A stretch of 64,000 bases of DNA, from assembly GCF_048128805.1 (NCBI RefSeq), contig NC_136005.1, positions 3,371,941-3,435,940 on the forward strand, in the 5' to 3' direction. Shown in pieces: positions 1 through 12,104 of the stretch. This stretch comes from Centroberyx gerrardi (lineage: Eukaryota; Chordata; Actinopteri; Beryciformes; Berycidae). The notes below the pieces were generated by a model that had not been told where the DNA came from, searched no databases, and was given only the letters and a program-made list of their open reading frames with translations. Position 1 is the stretch's first letter, and each line of letters starts with the position of its first letter. The position numbers and the translations under genes are program-made.

Positions 1-892
1 GAAATCCTGTACAGGAAATAGAACAAGGCTGAGGCGAGGTCTTAGTGAGTTACACTAAGAATCGTCACTGACAAGAAATGAACAGTTGAAAATAGAGTGA
101 GGAGGATTTTTAAAAAACCACAGATATCAGCACAGCAGGGTCTGACAGTTAGAACAGACGGCTTTGGCAGCATGGTTGATGTTGAGCGGTCTGTTAGCTG
201 TTCCAACACGCGAGTCGTCCGGTTTAATGTTCTTGTTCTTTCCTAACAGTAAACTGTGTCTCTGCCTCAGGGAATTAAACACAGACACACAGATATTGTC
301 TTTGATGGTGTTTCCGTAGACTAGACAGAGCCGGTTGGAACAGCTGGGAAAATGAGCAGCTGTGTGTCTTAATTAATCACGCGTGCGATGTGAAGCAGAC
401 AGTCCATCTCAAACTGTAAGGAAGAGTCTCAGGTCACTGTCCTCTCCGAGACGACTTGGGAAGAAGTATTGACTCGGTGTTCTTGGATTTGATGATCAGC
501 TTTGGTCTCACTGGATTGACACCAGAGGATAAATAAATACACGCTTTCGAAGGACACCAGTATTCTTCCCCGTAACATGAGAGTCCCATTGTCCCTCCTC
601 GGGGTGTTTGGACAGGAGGTGTGATGTGTGTTCACCCCTCAAGACAATGTTCTACTCTAGAACAATATACAATAGCTATTTTATTTATACAGCAGGGTGT
701 TTCTTTTAGGTAAATACTTCCTGAAGGTGAAATGACTAAACAGTTCAAGTGCAGATTGTCTGTTTCAAGTGCAGGGTTAGTTAGGGTCAGACACATCAGA
801 TTAAAGATCAAATAAAAAGGTTTTCATTTTTATACGTTTTAAATTCTAATTAAAATTTTTTGTTCACTGCCTCCCATTTCACGGCATCAAAG

Positions 893-1315
893 GTATTCTG
901 AGATTAATCTCAGAATTCCGAGTAAAGGATTCTGAGATTCTGACTTTATTCTTACAATTCTGACTTTAATTATTATTCTCAAAATTCTGACTTTTAAATT
1001 CAGAATTCTGAGATTCTGACTTTATTGTTTTTCCGATTAATCTCAGAACTCAAATACATTTTTCACACGTGGCCCTGATCCTCTTCCGTACAAAATGCAT
1101 CCTCCTTCCAAGTTTCATCAAAACTGGACATGTTGTCAGAGATATTACATTTGGGCCTTTCAAAGTTTGATATTTGGACTTTTAATTACAGCGCCCCTAT
1201 CAGGCCAAAATGCATCATCCCAAGTATCATCAGAATCAGCCCAGTGGTGTCTGAGATATCACCTGAGAAATCATGTTGGACAGACGGACGGACACCACCC
1301 GATCCTTGCTTGAGA
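893..1315. repeat. TTCTGA-type degenerate tandem repeat and adjacent dispersed repeat
   Basis: From 893 to 1050, variants of ATTCTGAGATTCTGACTTTA recur several times, with inverted forms (GATTAATCTCAGAA). From about 1075 to 1315, two diverged units of a second repeat share CAAAATGCATC..CCAAGT(T/A)TCATCA and end with GGACAGACGGACGGACACC. Both resemble dispersed fish repeats. The whole 1-1469 interval is intron of the symporter gene; no exon was seen there. Confidence 0.5.
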
Positions 1316-1469
1316 GATTAAAAAAAAAGTGTGTTAGTCACCAAATAAACAGTTAGTGGGAAGTAACTCTAGAAGTAACTGGTTATATGGATTTCTAGTA
1401 AACCAATAAACAGTGCAGTGGTGACGTGGGAGAAGTGATCACTGTAATAATGTTTGCTGTTGCCTGCAG

Positions 1470-4400
1470 GGCGTTGTTTGTGAACCAAGTGGGTCTGTGC
1501 CTCATCGTGAGCAGTGCAGGAACCTGTGGCATCGTCATGTTTGCTTACTACATCAACTGTGACCCGCTGCAGTCTGGGAGGATTTCTGCTCCTGATCAGG
1601 TACTCAGACAGTCCGGACAAGGCTAACGCTCCTATATGTTGCTCACTGGGTAGAGCGTGGTGCTGTGTAGGGTTCCACCGACGTGGGTTTTTGAAAGCCG
1701 ATGCCAGTGCCGATATCTTTGTAAGGGAGCTGCTGATAGCTGATATTTTGTGCTGCTATTCAGTATCTTTAAATTTGATATTTTCATGCCAAAAAAATAA
1801 CGGATTCAGTGTTTCCCCCCTGAATTGGTGGAAAAAGGGTGGAAAAACCTCTAAAAACACATTTACACAATGTCATGGCTTCCTCCTCTGTCTCACTTTA
1901 CTGACAGAAGGCATTAGTAAATACAAAGTCCTAGTATCCAGAAGTCAATATTCAGTAGTTATTGAAGAGTAACAAACCCAAACACACAATTTGAGTTTGG
2001 TGTTTAGTTACTCTTTAATATTGATTTGAATGCTAATGCTTAAGGTTTTAGTAAATACTGGATTTGGTGATATCCATCACCATTTGAAGAAAGTGACTCC
2101 TTTGCTTACAAAATAATTAATAGCACAAAATGAAAGCAATTTAAGGCACCTTTTATTAGCAGATGACCTATGTCCTTGGTTTGAGAAAATAATTATTTTA
2201 CAAACTAGATTTTATTTTAGATGTACTGAATGATGAACATCGGGTAATAAACATTGATAGCACATTGATAGCAAACCACACAAAGCTAATACAGATAAAG
2301 CACTAACTACTCTCATCTCATGCTGTTCACCTGTTCCTCCTCTCTCATCTGATGAAGTATATGCCGTACTTTGTGCTGGACATTTTCAAAGACCACCCAG
2401 GCTTTCCAGGTCTTTTCCTTGCCTGTGCATACAGCGGGACACTAAGGTATTTAAATCTTGTTTTTCAACACTGGGCTTGGTTTCCCCAAAACATGCCACA
2501 GTTAACTTTACAGTGGCCTAATTCCAGTCTATTAACCTGTGTAATAACCCTCAGAAAAGCAACACACAGTAATACCAACACAATATAAACACCTTAACCT
2601 GAATAAGACCTTAACTGGAGTAAGGCCAATTGCAGGGGCGTAAGAGGTTCACAAGGAGCCCGGGTGCAGGAACCGCTATGGAGCCCCCCCTACCCCAGCA
2701 CACCCCAACCTACGTAATTCAAATTTGTGAAAAATTTGTCCTAATTTTACACGATTCTGCATTTATTCAGCGAAATACAGTTTGATGATTGAAACTGTAC
2801 GTTGATACAATAACAAAACAACATGCCCATAATACATAGCGAGATTGCAAGATGGTAGACGCTTTACAAACTTTTTGTATTCGGATGGCCACTCCCCCTG
2901 CCCCCTGGGATTTACTCCCCTGGCCAATAGCCATGTTACTCCATGTAAGTGACTGACATGAGCTGCTGAGGCGGTATTACTGGTGACCAAGTGTCTTTTC
3001 ACAGCACGGCCTCCACCAGTATCAACGCCATGGCGGCGGTGACAATGGAGGACCTGCTGAAGCCCCGCCTGCGCCACATGTCCCAGAAGAAACTCGTTCG
3101 CATTTCCAAAGGACTGTGTAGGTTCAATGCAGGTTCACTTAGTGAAACATACACTTTAACAAGTTATTTGAGCTTGTATGGACTCTCAAAATCGTATTTT
3201 TCTTAAAGACGAAAGTGGAAAAATCTGCCTGCGGAGAAAGATCATTTCTCAGTTTTCCAACCAAATGACAATATCTTGGAATGAAGCAGATTACTTCCAG
3301 AGTATGTCACATGACTCAAGACAATTCTTTAAACAAGTTGATTTACATTGGGACAATGACTCATGTTTGGGTCCATGACCTGACCTCATTGAACTGTCTG
3401 TCAGCTATGCAGCAGAGAACTGTTTCACCTTTTCTATGTATTGGGGGTCATTGTCCCAATGTAAATCAACTTGGGACAATGGGACAATGATTTACATTGG
3501 GACAATGACTCATGTTTGGACCCAAACATGACCTGACCTCATTGAACTGTCTGTCAGCTATGCAGCAGAGAACTGTTTCACCTTTTCTATGTATTGGCCC
3601 CAATTGAGTTTTTCACGCGTTTCATTACTGCTATCTTCTCTTGTTTTCTCCTCAGCGCTCCTCTATGGGATCTGCTGTATCACGGTGGCTGCTCTCTCCT
3701 CCCTGCTGGACTGGGGAGTTCTCCAGGTACAGTAGACATTACAATATGTATTCTTTACTGAAACCTCTCCCAACAAAACAGAGGAAAAGTAACCTAAAAA
3801 CCCACCAAATGCCACACATACCCAAACACTCACAACAACAGAACTGCATATCTCAAAATCTTTTTTGAGATATGCAGGGGAGTGAGCTTTGGAACTGATA
3901 TAAGAAAAATGATATCAGATTTCACAAAACAATGCAGGTAGCAGCTATGGACGACTGCACATGTTGTCTTAAGGGATAAGGCCGGTGTTTTTTAATGCAT
4001 TTCTTACCGTCACCAAATCCTATGAAAATAACAAAATCAACAATGCGTTTGCTCTACTCCCGTTACTTTCTGACTTCCCACGTACCGTTTTTAGCCGTCA
4101 ACCCGGAAGTCATTGGCTCCAACTGTAAGCTAAAAACCTTGAAATACAGCTCACAAAGACGTAGTTTACATTTTAAAAATGGCTAACTGTTACCACGAAA
4201 AGTCAGACTGTTGTAGTTATTACCAAATCAAATTCAAATGGGAACAAATTCTTCATTAAGCCGGGGACTATTTCCGGTGCTACGGAACTACTTTCCTGAG
4301 ATTGCAAAGTGTTTACAGCCGGTTTATTAAGTTGTTTGAGGAAAAAGTCGGCTGGCCCGGTGCATCGTGATGATGAAATATGTTGCCCAGAGCAACATGG

Positions 4401-6387
4401 CTCTTTGAAGTGTTTTTAACCGTTTTTTTAATACAATGGAGTTCTATGGCTGCTGGGACATGGTTTTATTGGGCACTGGCTACATGGACGAGACTTGTTG
4501 GCAAAACAAAATCATTGCTGATTTTGTTATTTTCATAGGATTTGTTGACGGTAAGCAATGCATTAAAAAACACCGGCCTTATCCTTTAACTGTCATTTTG
4601 GCGCTGTATTTACACAGGTTTTCAACAGTGGTGCAGGCCGTCACATCAACATCTTTTCAATATCACAAAGTTTGGTGGGTTCTTGTGAAATACCCTCTGG
4701 CTGTTTCAGGGGAAAATACTGGTAGTTGATGTTGATATAGCCTAATACAGACGCATCCCACATAAATCCGTCCCTGTTTGTACATCTATTGCTGCAGGTC
4801 AGTTTTTCCATAAACAAAAAAGCTGTTTTATATGCTGCTGTAAATCGAGGGAGAGGTATGTGTAAGATACATTGACTCTATGAAGCACAAAACGAAACCA
4901 CGAGTCACCAGCCAAAACCACCATTCAGAAGTCCTATTCAACTTTAAAAATCTAGTTGCCTGGTGCAGGAAAATAGTGAAAGCTGGCCGGTGAGCATTGG
5001 GTAGATTAGAGTTTTACTTCTGCAAACATTTCTCGGAGGCAGAGCTGCTCTGAAGGTAGAAATAATCTGCTTGGTCGTGTTAAATCTCAGTGGGCGGAGC
5101 CAAAGAACCACAGTTTTTCAGAGTGCAAGTTAGCTAACTGGCAACTTCAATGGCATAGAAGAACCCTGGTCAAAATGTAAATAAAAATATAAATGGCAAT
5201 TATGTATTTTTTTCATTCATTTATGACCATGGTATCATGGTGTTGAAGGTCAGCAGCTAGTTAGCCTAGTTAGGCTAACTAGCTAACCTGGATAACTGCC
5301 CTCAGAATCATTCCACAATTTCATTTTACGATATGGACACTAAGAAAAAATGTCTGATGTACACATTAGTGCCCTGAAACACAGATCCATTCTGGTCACA
5401 GCCTAAATTATGGTTTAACTCAGTTAGTAGCAGAGCGCTAGGCTTCATAATATTAGCTAGCTTCTTACCTCTTGTCTTTTTCATTGGGCTTCAATCCAAC
5501 ATTACTTTGCCACAAAAACTGTGGTTCTTTGGCTCCGCCCACTGAGGTCTGACTCAACCAATCAGATTATTTAGCAGCTTTGCCTCCGAGAAATGCTTTT
5601 AACTAAAACTTCAGTCAGTGTTTTGGGAGGCACCAGCCACTTGAGTTAGTCAGTTTCCTGTCCTGACCTCTGGGATGATGAGTCGTGGTTCAGACTGGAC
5701 TGGACTGACATTTTCCTTGACGTACTTTCTGTAATCAGTTGAAATGAAGCTCAGTGATGCATTTGGTTGCTTTTTCACACTTCTCCTCCTCCTCCTCCTC
5801 CTCCTCCTCCTCAGGGATCGTTCACGGTCATGGGTGTGGTCAGCGGTCCGTTACTGGGAGCTTTCATTTTGGGGATGTTTGTCCCAGCGACCAACAGGCC
5901 GGTGAGTGGCTTGGCTCTATAGTTTACATTTTAGGAAGTTTGTTGACGCACTTATCCAGAGCAACTTATAAGAAATGCCCATAATGCACAAACACACACT
6001 CACATGCACACACATATGCACACACACTCACACAGAACACATCTTGCTTACATTTACACTCACATTTTACTGTTTGGGCATGTAGCTGAGCGATTTTCAG
6101 TGAGTGCCACAGTAGGATGAGCTTAAATGTCTAGCTCACCAACATCACAAGCAACCAACTAGTGTGAGAAGAACGCATGTAACAAAAAATCCTGGTGGTA
6201 TTTATGCCGTAAAATTCTTAGTAATTACCTATTGAGTTACAGCTGTAGTTACATGGTAAATTACTAAAATAGAATAAATAAAAAATAAATAAATTAATTA
6301 AATAAATAATAATAAAATATACTATCAATAAAAATATAATAAATATCAATATCAATAGTCGGTTGTCCACTTTCTGTTTTAAGACTT

Positions 6388-6424
<37 letters not shown>

Positions 6425-9297
6425 TAACTTTATTAATATAGCACTTTTCTAAAAACCCAGAGATAATGATGTAAAAGTACCACAATTAAGTAAAATAAAT
6501 TTGAATAAAACAGAATAAATACATTAAAAAAATAGGAATAATAGTAATAGAAGAGATACACAGAGATACAACTAAAAACAGAATTTTAAATAAAAGTGTG
6601 TTCCTAACCACATGAACAAGACTCTCCCTCCCCCCTCCCTGTCCTCCAGGGGGTTTTCTCTGGAGTGATCGTGGGTTTCTGCGTCTCCCTGTGGCTGGCC
6701 ATCGGTTCGACTCTCCACCCACCCAGTGAGGAGACGATGGGCGTCCTGCCCAGCCGGGCGGGGGGGTGTGACCCCAGCAATGCCACCCTGAACAGCAGCC
6801 TGGACCTGGGACAGCCCTCCATCTCCATCTCCACACTGCTTCACCCAGACAGCCACGGGTCAGTGAGTTCAACACGGCTGGGACTGTGGTTTAGTTTGCT
6901 TCATATGGAAAGAGATCTTTATATGTAATAAAGAGAATAAAAACTAACATGCGAAAAGATAAATTAATACCTCAATCCAATTAGTCTAGTAGTGTAATGT
7001 GTAGTTTAGTCTAGTTCTGTTTACTTTAGCCAATTAGCTTATTTTATTTTAATTTAGTTTAGTGTTGTGTAGTGCAGTTTAGCTTAGTTTTGTTCAGATT
7101 AGTATAGTTAATCTAATTTATTTTATCTTTATATAGTTTAGTTTAGTGTAGTTGAATCAATTGACTCAAGTTAGTGTGGTTTAGTTTATCGTAGCTTAGC
7201 TTATTAGTTTAGTTTATTTGCACAGTGATAAAGGGAAGTGATAAAACAGTGATAAAGTACAGAAAAAAGGAAGAAAAATACACAAACTTGAGCGACTTAG
7301 ATCGCCAACATTACAAGGAGCCAATCGTAACTTTAGTAGAATGATCCTGTAAGATAAAGTAAAGAAATAAAATCCAGGCACAGAACTAGAAAGACTTAAA
7401 AGCAATTAACTCTCATTTTTAAAGAGAGATTAATAAAGTTGTAAACCTTTATCATGTATCTCGCCTCTTCCAAAACTAGGGGCCTGCACAACTTCTACTC
7501 CATGTCCTACCTCTACTTCGGTGCCGTGGCGACCAGTTCGGTCGTGCTGGTCGGGCTGATAGTGAGCTATGCAACAGGTAAGAACATGAAGAGACTGAAG
7601 TGAAATTTACATTATGTGAAGAGTACAACATTCAACTGTTGTTTTAACCAGTTTTAACCAGTAACCTGTTTTAACCACCGCAACTATGGAGGCCCAACAG
7701 TCTACAGGTTTTACAGCGGGCGATTTCACTGATTTACACACTTTCAGCCAGAGAGGAGGAACTAATCAGTGAAGTGAGCTGCTGTTGTGTTTGGTTGGAA
7801 TGAAAACCTGCAGACTGTTGGTACAGAATCACTGTTTTAATTCATGGCAACCTACTATGTGTGAGTAGGTAGGAGTTTCTTACTCTTGCACTTTAAATTC
7901 TCCAATCGATTGAATGAGTGGAACCATACAGAACCCAGCTATTTTGAAATCTGGGTGCTACAAATGAAAGGCCAAAAACTTCAAAAAACCTGATGTCAGG
8001 ATTACTACATGACTAGGCAGTTCTCCTGCAAACACATGCAATCATGTCACCAGGTTGTTAGAGGCGGCGTTTGTGAAATAAGACAAAATTCATATTTGGG
8101 AGTATTACTCTGACACCAGAGATCGGCTCATAATTTTCAATTGGTAACTCATACAGAATGCCTTCAATAATTAATTATAAAACGCTTTATACAACAGTTA
8201 GTTCCGGTCGAGTAACTTGATTGGACAGGAGGCATTCCATGAGTGCTGAGATCAGTATAACAGCACTGGGACGTTTCACTATGTATCACTCCGATTGGTA
8301 GTGAAATTCTGACGGAACTGTTTTTGTTGGCGGAGACGAATAAAAGATAAAAATCATAATCTGTTGTCTTAAATTACCATTACTTGATAAATAGCTTTGT
8401 TTAGAGAACTCTTGTATAAAAGCAATATCACACTAGAGATATACAGTGTAATAGCACTCCCTCTCGTGAGATATTGCTTAATTGTCGACCAGAAACCTGA
8501 TAATCAAATCGTCAACCAGTCAACCGAGAGACAGCAGCTCTGCTGTGATGGCTTATCAAACCTCTGAGTTCATAATCATCAAGATGAATTTCTGTCTTTT
8601 CTCTCCAAACACAGGACCGACAAAGAGGGATAATATTGAACCTGGTTTGTTGTGGTGGGACCTGCATAAAAAGAAAGCAGACAAACCATCAGAGCACAGA
8701 GTGAGTATAGGATTGCAGGGTCAAAACCAAACTCACCAACACACTGGATCTGATGTAACTGTCCCTGGTGCTTTATGTATGGTGATGCACTTACAGTATG
8801 TAGAAATCCGGCTGGCTCCAATCACAGATGATTGGTCATCTCACCAACTCTGATTTTAACTATAGTGTAAAAGCTGCCATATGTTTATCTTAATTAGGAA
8901 AAAGTTACGCATGTATCATTGATAATCAGTATTTTTGATATTGCGGAATGCGAAATGTGTAGAAATATTAACACACAAAACTGAAAATCATGTTAATTTG
9001 TTACACAGTTACAAAGGTTCTGATTGGTGTAACAATGTAACAAATTTGTTACAAATGTTCAAGGACTGCTTCCCTGGATATAATATAATATATCTGTACA
9101 AGTACCTCAAGTACCTTGGCATCCAACTTTTTCATTTATTATCTTAACCAAAATCTTGGTGTTTTTTGCAGGGGGAGAAGACGACAGATAATTCACATTT
9201 TGAGCTTTTGAATGACTTGCACAAAGCCAATGCAAATGAAAAAGAAGAGCCTACAGACTTTGGGAACACATTTACCACTCAGAGTATAGGAATCTGA
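1470..9297 (+). CDS. slc5a5: Sodium/iodide symporter (SLC5A5), 3' part, nine exons
   Basis: C-terminal 335 residues of an SLC5-family sodium/solute symporter. SLC5A5 carries iodide with sodium across the basolateral membrane of thyroid cells. Exons: 1470-1599, 2358-2446, 3005-3117, 3656-3726, 5815-5901, 6650-6858, 7480-7577, 8615-8700, 9172-9297 (TGA stop); all phases agree. The exon 2/3 junction encodes [11 protein letters not shown], the segment whose Ser/Thr/Asn residues coordinate sodium in human NIS (T351-N360), and the glycine matching human G395 (LYG) is present. The extracellular loop in 6650-6858 keeps two N-glycosylation sequons (NAT, NSS). GLLWWDL marks the last membrane segment; the cytoplasmic tail is shorter than in human and ends TQSIGI. 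The 5' exons are outside the window. SLC5A8 or SLC5A6 are alternatives by family similarity, but ccdc124 and kcnn1 nearby favour SLC5A5. Confidence 0.88.
1664..1836. mobile_element. Degraded hAT-like element end (copy 1)
   Basis: TAGGGTTCCACCGACGTGGG followed by a segment with CCGATGCCAGTGCCGATAT and, further on, CAGTGTTTCCCCCCTGAA. The same blocks occur in opposite order and strand at 24178-24322, so this is a dispersed repeat; TAGGG ends and CGATA-rich subterminal sequence suggest a hAT-derived nonautonomous element. No target duplication was identified. Confidence 0.4.
3340..3597 (+). repeat. Imperfect tandem duplication, about 149-base period
   Basis: A block of about 107 bases starting GATTTACATTGGGACAATGA at 3340 is repeated almost exactly starting at 3489; both contain CTGACCTCATTGAACTGTCT and end TTTTCTATGTATTGG. 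The copies are separated by a shorter inverted piece (CCCAATGTAAATCAACTTGG). It lies in the symporter intron before the exon at 3656. Confidence 0.8.
3969..4589. mobile_element. MITE with about 77-bp inverted repeats, TTAA-flanked
   Basis: Left arm 3969-4045 and right arm 4513-4589 are near-perfect inverted copies (GGATAAGGCCGGTGTTTTTT, then GCATT..TTACCGTCA..AATCCTATGAAAATAACAAAATC). Both ends abut TTAA, the target site of piggyBac-type transposases. The centre (about 470 bases) has no long reading frame, so it is nonautonomous. Inserted in a symporter intron. Confidence 0.75.
5009..5610. repeat. Long inverted repeat (foldback/MITE-like), arms about 100 bp
   Basis: Left arm 5009-5119 and right arm 5512-5610 are inverted copies sharing GCATTTCTCGGAGGC-like and AGTGGGCGGAGCCAAAGAAC blocks, with AACCACAGTTTTT at the inner edge. 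The loop contains a smaller palindrome near 5255-5292 built on CTAGTTAGCCTAGTTAGGCT. Transcripts of this intron could form a long hairpin. Element family not identified. Confidence 0.75.
5783..5814 (+). repeat. (TCC)n microsatellite forming a 3' splice site
   Basis: About ten CTC/TCC units run directly into CAG at 5812-5814, the acceptor of symporter exon 5815-5901, so the trinucleotide repeat is the polypyrimidine tract of that intron. Confidence 0.8.
6390..6422. repeat. (AAT)n microsatellite with adjoining L2-like tail
   Basis: Eleven TAA units followed by TGATAACTTTATTAATATAGCACTTTTCT, the reverse complement of the common fish L2-like 3' tail (AAAAGTGCTATATTAATAAAG..). The retroelement tail therefore points to the minus strand. 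Confidence 0.65.
6970..7215. repeat. Degenerate TTAGTTTAG tandem array
   Basis: About 245 bases made of irregular repeats of TAGTTTAG and close variants, in the symporter intron between exons 6650-6858 and 7480-7577. No coding potential. Confidence 0.6.
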
Positions 9298-9304
9298 AGA
9301 TTGT

Positions 9305-9487
9305 TTTCTTTTTTAAAGATTATTTTTTGGCATTTTTGCCTTTATTAGACAGTTTACAGTCAAGAGAGACAGGAAAGACCGGGGAGAAAGGGGGGGGGGG
9401 ATGACATGTGACAAAGGACTTGAACCCGGGACATCACGGTCACATGGCACGTGCCCCAGACCACTGCTCCACCAGGACGCCCAAATG
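9305..9487 (-). mobile_element. tRNA-derived SINE, minus orientation
   Basis: Read on the minus strand: a tRNA-like head (GGTGGAGCAGTGGTCTGG, then the B-box-like CCCGGGTTCAAGTCC), CATGTCATCCCCCCC, a CTTTCCTGTCTCTCTTGACTG stretch interrupted by mutations, and an AATAAAGGCAAAAATGCC tail. The plus-strand copy at 34137-34290 has the same order. It begins eight bases after the symporter stop codon, so it forms the start of the 3'UTR. Confidence 0.75.
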
Positions 9488-11872
9488 AAGGATTTTATTC
9501 CAAACAGCAATTTATCCCTTTTGGAAAAATGTTGCCACCTGAAACTCATCATCCATATTTTAAATACACAGATGATTCTAGCATCAAAAACAAAACTGAT
9601 CTGAAAGCAAACTAGCTAAACTGATAGCTCATAACTGAAATAGAAACCCATAATGTGCTTTAACACAAAAGACCGATGGATTTTGGGGGTGTAAGAGAAG
9701 GCCAGCAAGCCTGAAGGGGGGCAAATATAATTCTATTATTTCCTTGCATAATTATGACAATGTAACAACACTGATTTGTGCAGAAAGAGGGTGTTGTGAA
9801 GTCATGAAGGGACATTTTTAAGGCTGAGAGATTTCAATGTTGAAAATCAAACCAGCAGCTGATAATTTCATGGCAGCATCATTTTGTCAGAGTAGTTGTC
9901 AGTTTTGCAAATGGGGGATATCTCAGTTTGGAAAGAAACTCTTCAAATATTGATATCACATAAGGATAATAACACCATTCCTAAAGTTGATTTAGGGTAT
10001 TTTTTGTGTTTCTGTACCATTTCATACGTTCTTTCTGCCCCACATTTAGAGCCAATATTGCTGAGTTTGTTACATTTGAGCCAAACAACACACTCTTCTA
10101 AAAGTGATATTCCCTACAAGGTGATTGAATTTTGAAGGCCTTTATTCTTGTGCCAAGAAACGTATAGCTTGTAATAAAATAAGACCAGGTGTAATTTGAA
10201 TTCCCTCAGTGATCAAAGGCTCTTTGAAAAGGGAATTCAATCTGGTATGTTCCCATATCGGCTCTGTTGCACACCTGTACTTCAGGCAGTGTTGATGGGT
10301 GTGACAGGAAATGTTGGCTGAACTGATCTGTGTCAGAGCTGCATGTACAAAAACTGTGAATGCAGTTGTTTTTTTCCTTATTCTGCACGAACGACACTCC
10401 GCGGGACTGAGCTGCCAGGTTGCTGGTGCTTTTCCACTGCGTTCAATGTTGAAAGCAAACTGAATGTTTCGTCTTTAAACTTAAAGTCCGACCTCTGGAC
10501 AGCTAAAATGTTTAATTTCCAAAATGAGATATCCACCATTTGGAAAAAAGTGATACCTACTCTAAAAAACAGATTGTAATTCTAGTACTTTAAAGTTGTT
10601 TTTATGGTATTTTTTAAGATGCACTATGCAACTTGTTTTTTCACATGAAAAGAATGATGAGTCTGTTTGTGATCGTGTGTTCATGCCTAAATTCTCCTGT
10701 TTCCCTGAAAAGCCAATGTTGGGATGATGTTGGAATGTTTTTGGGCATATACCACTTCCTGTGGGCGTGTCTTGTGGGCGGAGCCAGCGGTGAGCCGGTT
10801 GTGTCTGTCAAGGTGAGGCTAGTGGCCGCAGAGCAGGAAGTCACAGCAACAACAACAATGGAGGAAAGCAGGAAGAAAAGAAAGAAGAGCGAAGCTAAAC
10901 GTTCAGAAACACGGTGAACATCGGCGTCAGATCGGCTGCGGAGGCTTTACGCTGCCGGCGACCTCAGCCTCAGGAGAGATGACATCATCAACATGACTGA
11001 CAGGTGTCGGGGCGGGAACCTGACCAACTGAGGAGGGGGAGGGCGGGGCTAACAATACACTTCTGTGTCGAGAAAAGTTGCAGATTGCTGCTTTAAAGGA
11101 GAGATGACTTGAGTCCTCAGCTGAGGAAAACGTACTTTTATAAACTGGATCCTATATTTTTATGAAACATGAACTTCAGTTAATGCTTTTTATGGATTTA
11201 TAACATTTTGGAATTGTTCAGCTAATTTCCCTGTAAATGATGATTGTTTTTGGATTCATCTATAGTGAATGACAAACTATTGGACTTTTAGCTAAATGGT
11301 CACCCCAATAATATAAGCATAGTACATAATTGGTACAGAGTTGTAACGCCCATACAATCTCTCTTAGCTCAGTCCACATTTATAGCCCTTACACATCATA
11401 AAACATCCATTTTACTGTGATTTAAGCTTGTATTGCATCTTAAAACCTATGTTTTGTATTAAAGTGAACCTAAATGTGCCTATGGGGTGACATCATGTCT
11501 ATTTCAATGTCTCTCTTGTCTAAAGAACTTTCATTAAATAAATAAGTTGAAATAAATAAGTTGAAATAAGGTAGATCACTGTACTTCTTGAAACAAGTTT
11601 ATGTGCATTGGAGAAATTATCTCACTTTAGTAGATCTTTTCCCACTTATTTTTTTTTTACGTAACACCTTAATACACAGATTTAGATGAAATTACTCGTT
11701 AGACCATACATTATACAGTGTACCGCTGGTGACGCCTGCTGATGGTTGGATGTCACTTCAAAACACACACATGGCCACCATACACCCGTAATGGCAACCA
11801 GGCTAGACAAGGCCTCGCCTGCTACATGCAACCAATAAGTTACAAGTACAAGAGTAGTTCATGTTATGGTCA
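9488..11872. other. Spacer between slc5a5 and the minus-strand gene
   Basis: AT-rich spacer of unique and decayed repetitive sequence. A motif block with GGGGATATCTCAGTTTGGAAA (9910) and AATGAGATATCCACCATTTGG (10523) recurs in altered form elsewhere in the window (32570, 44150). A TTAA-ended element occupies 10613-11097. No exon with coding and splice support was seen. Confidence 0.5.
10613..11097. mobile_element. MITE with GCAACTT inverted ends (family B)
   Basis: Left end TTAAGATGCACTATGCAACTT and right end (minus strand) TTTAAAGCAGCAATCTGCAACTT are imperfect inverted repeats of the same ends seen at 35605-35898 and at 17511-17539. The centre is locally GC-rich and encodes a short basic stretch (EESRKKRKKSEAKRSE) but no domain. 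Ends include TTAA. Confidence 0.55.
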
Positions 11873-11878
11873 TTTATT
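11873..11878 (-). terminator. Possible poly(A) signal of the 12.1-12.6 kb minus-strand gene
   Basis: AATAAA on the minus strand (TTTATT on plus), about 230 bases downstream of the TGA at 12105. It is in the right place and orientation for a short 3'UTR, but the hexamer is common by chance in AT-rich DNA. Confidence 0.3.
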
Positions 11879-12104
11879 GCGTTTTCTTACTCTGTCACCC
11901 ACTCTCACTATATAAAATTTTACATTTCAAGACACTCAATCTTGCAGAATGTGAGGACCAACAAGGTAAAACAGGTAAAAGCGGGTCTATCTCTGCTCTT
12001 GTGGGATTGTGCTTCCGTGCACACCGGTCCTGAAACCCTCCACCACCTCCATGTTGCTGCTGCTGCTGCTGGTTTTCTTCTTCTGGTATTGTCTCCGGTT
12101 TCCA

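Noticed and set aside
1514..1972. 152-codon plus-strand open frame
   Set aside because: It overlaps a symporter exon in another frame and runs into a hAT-like repeat; no domain or splice support.
8482..8853. 123-codon plus-strand frame
   Set aside because: Only 8615-8700 is coding (symporter exon, in this frame); the remainder is intron on both sides.
9390..9487. Apparent tRNA gene on the minus strand
   Set aside because: A- and B-box-like motifs are present, but the sequence continues as the SINE also found at 34137, and no cloverleaf closes.
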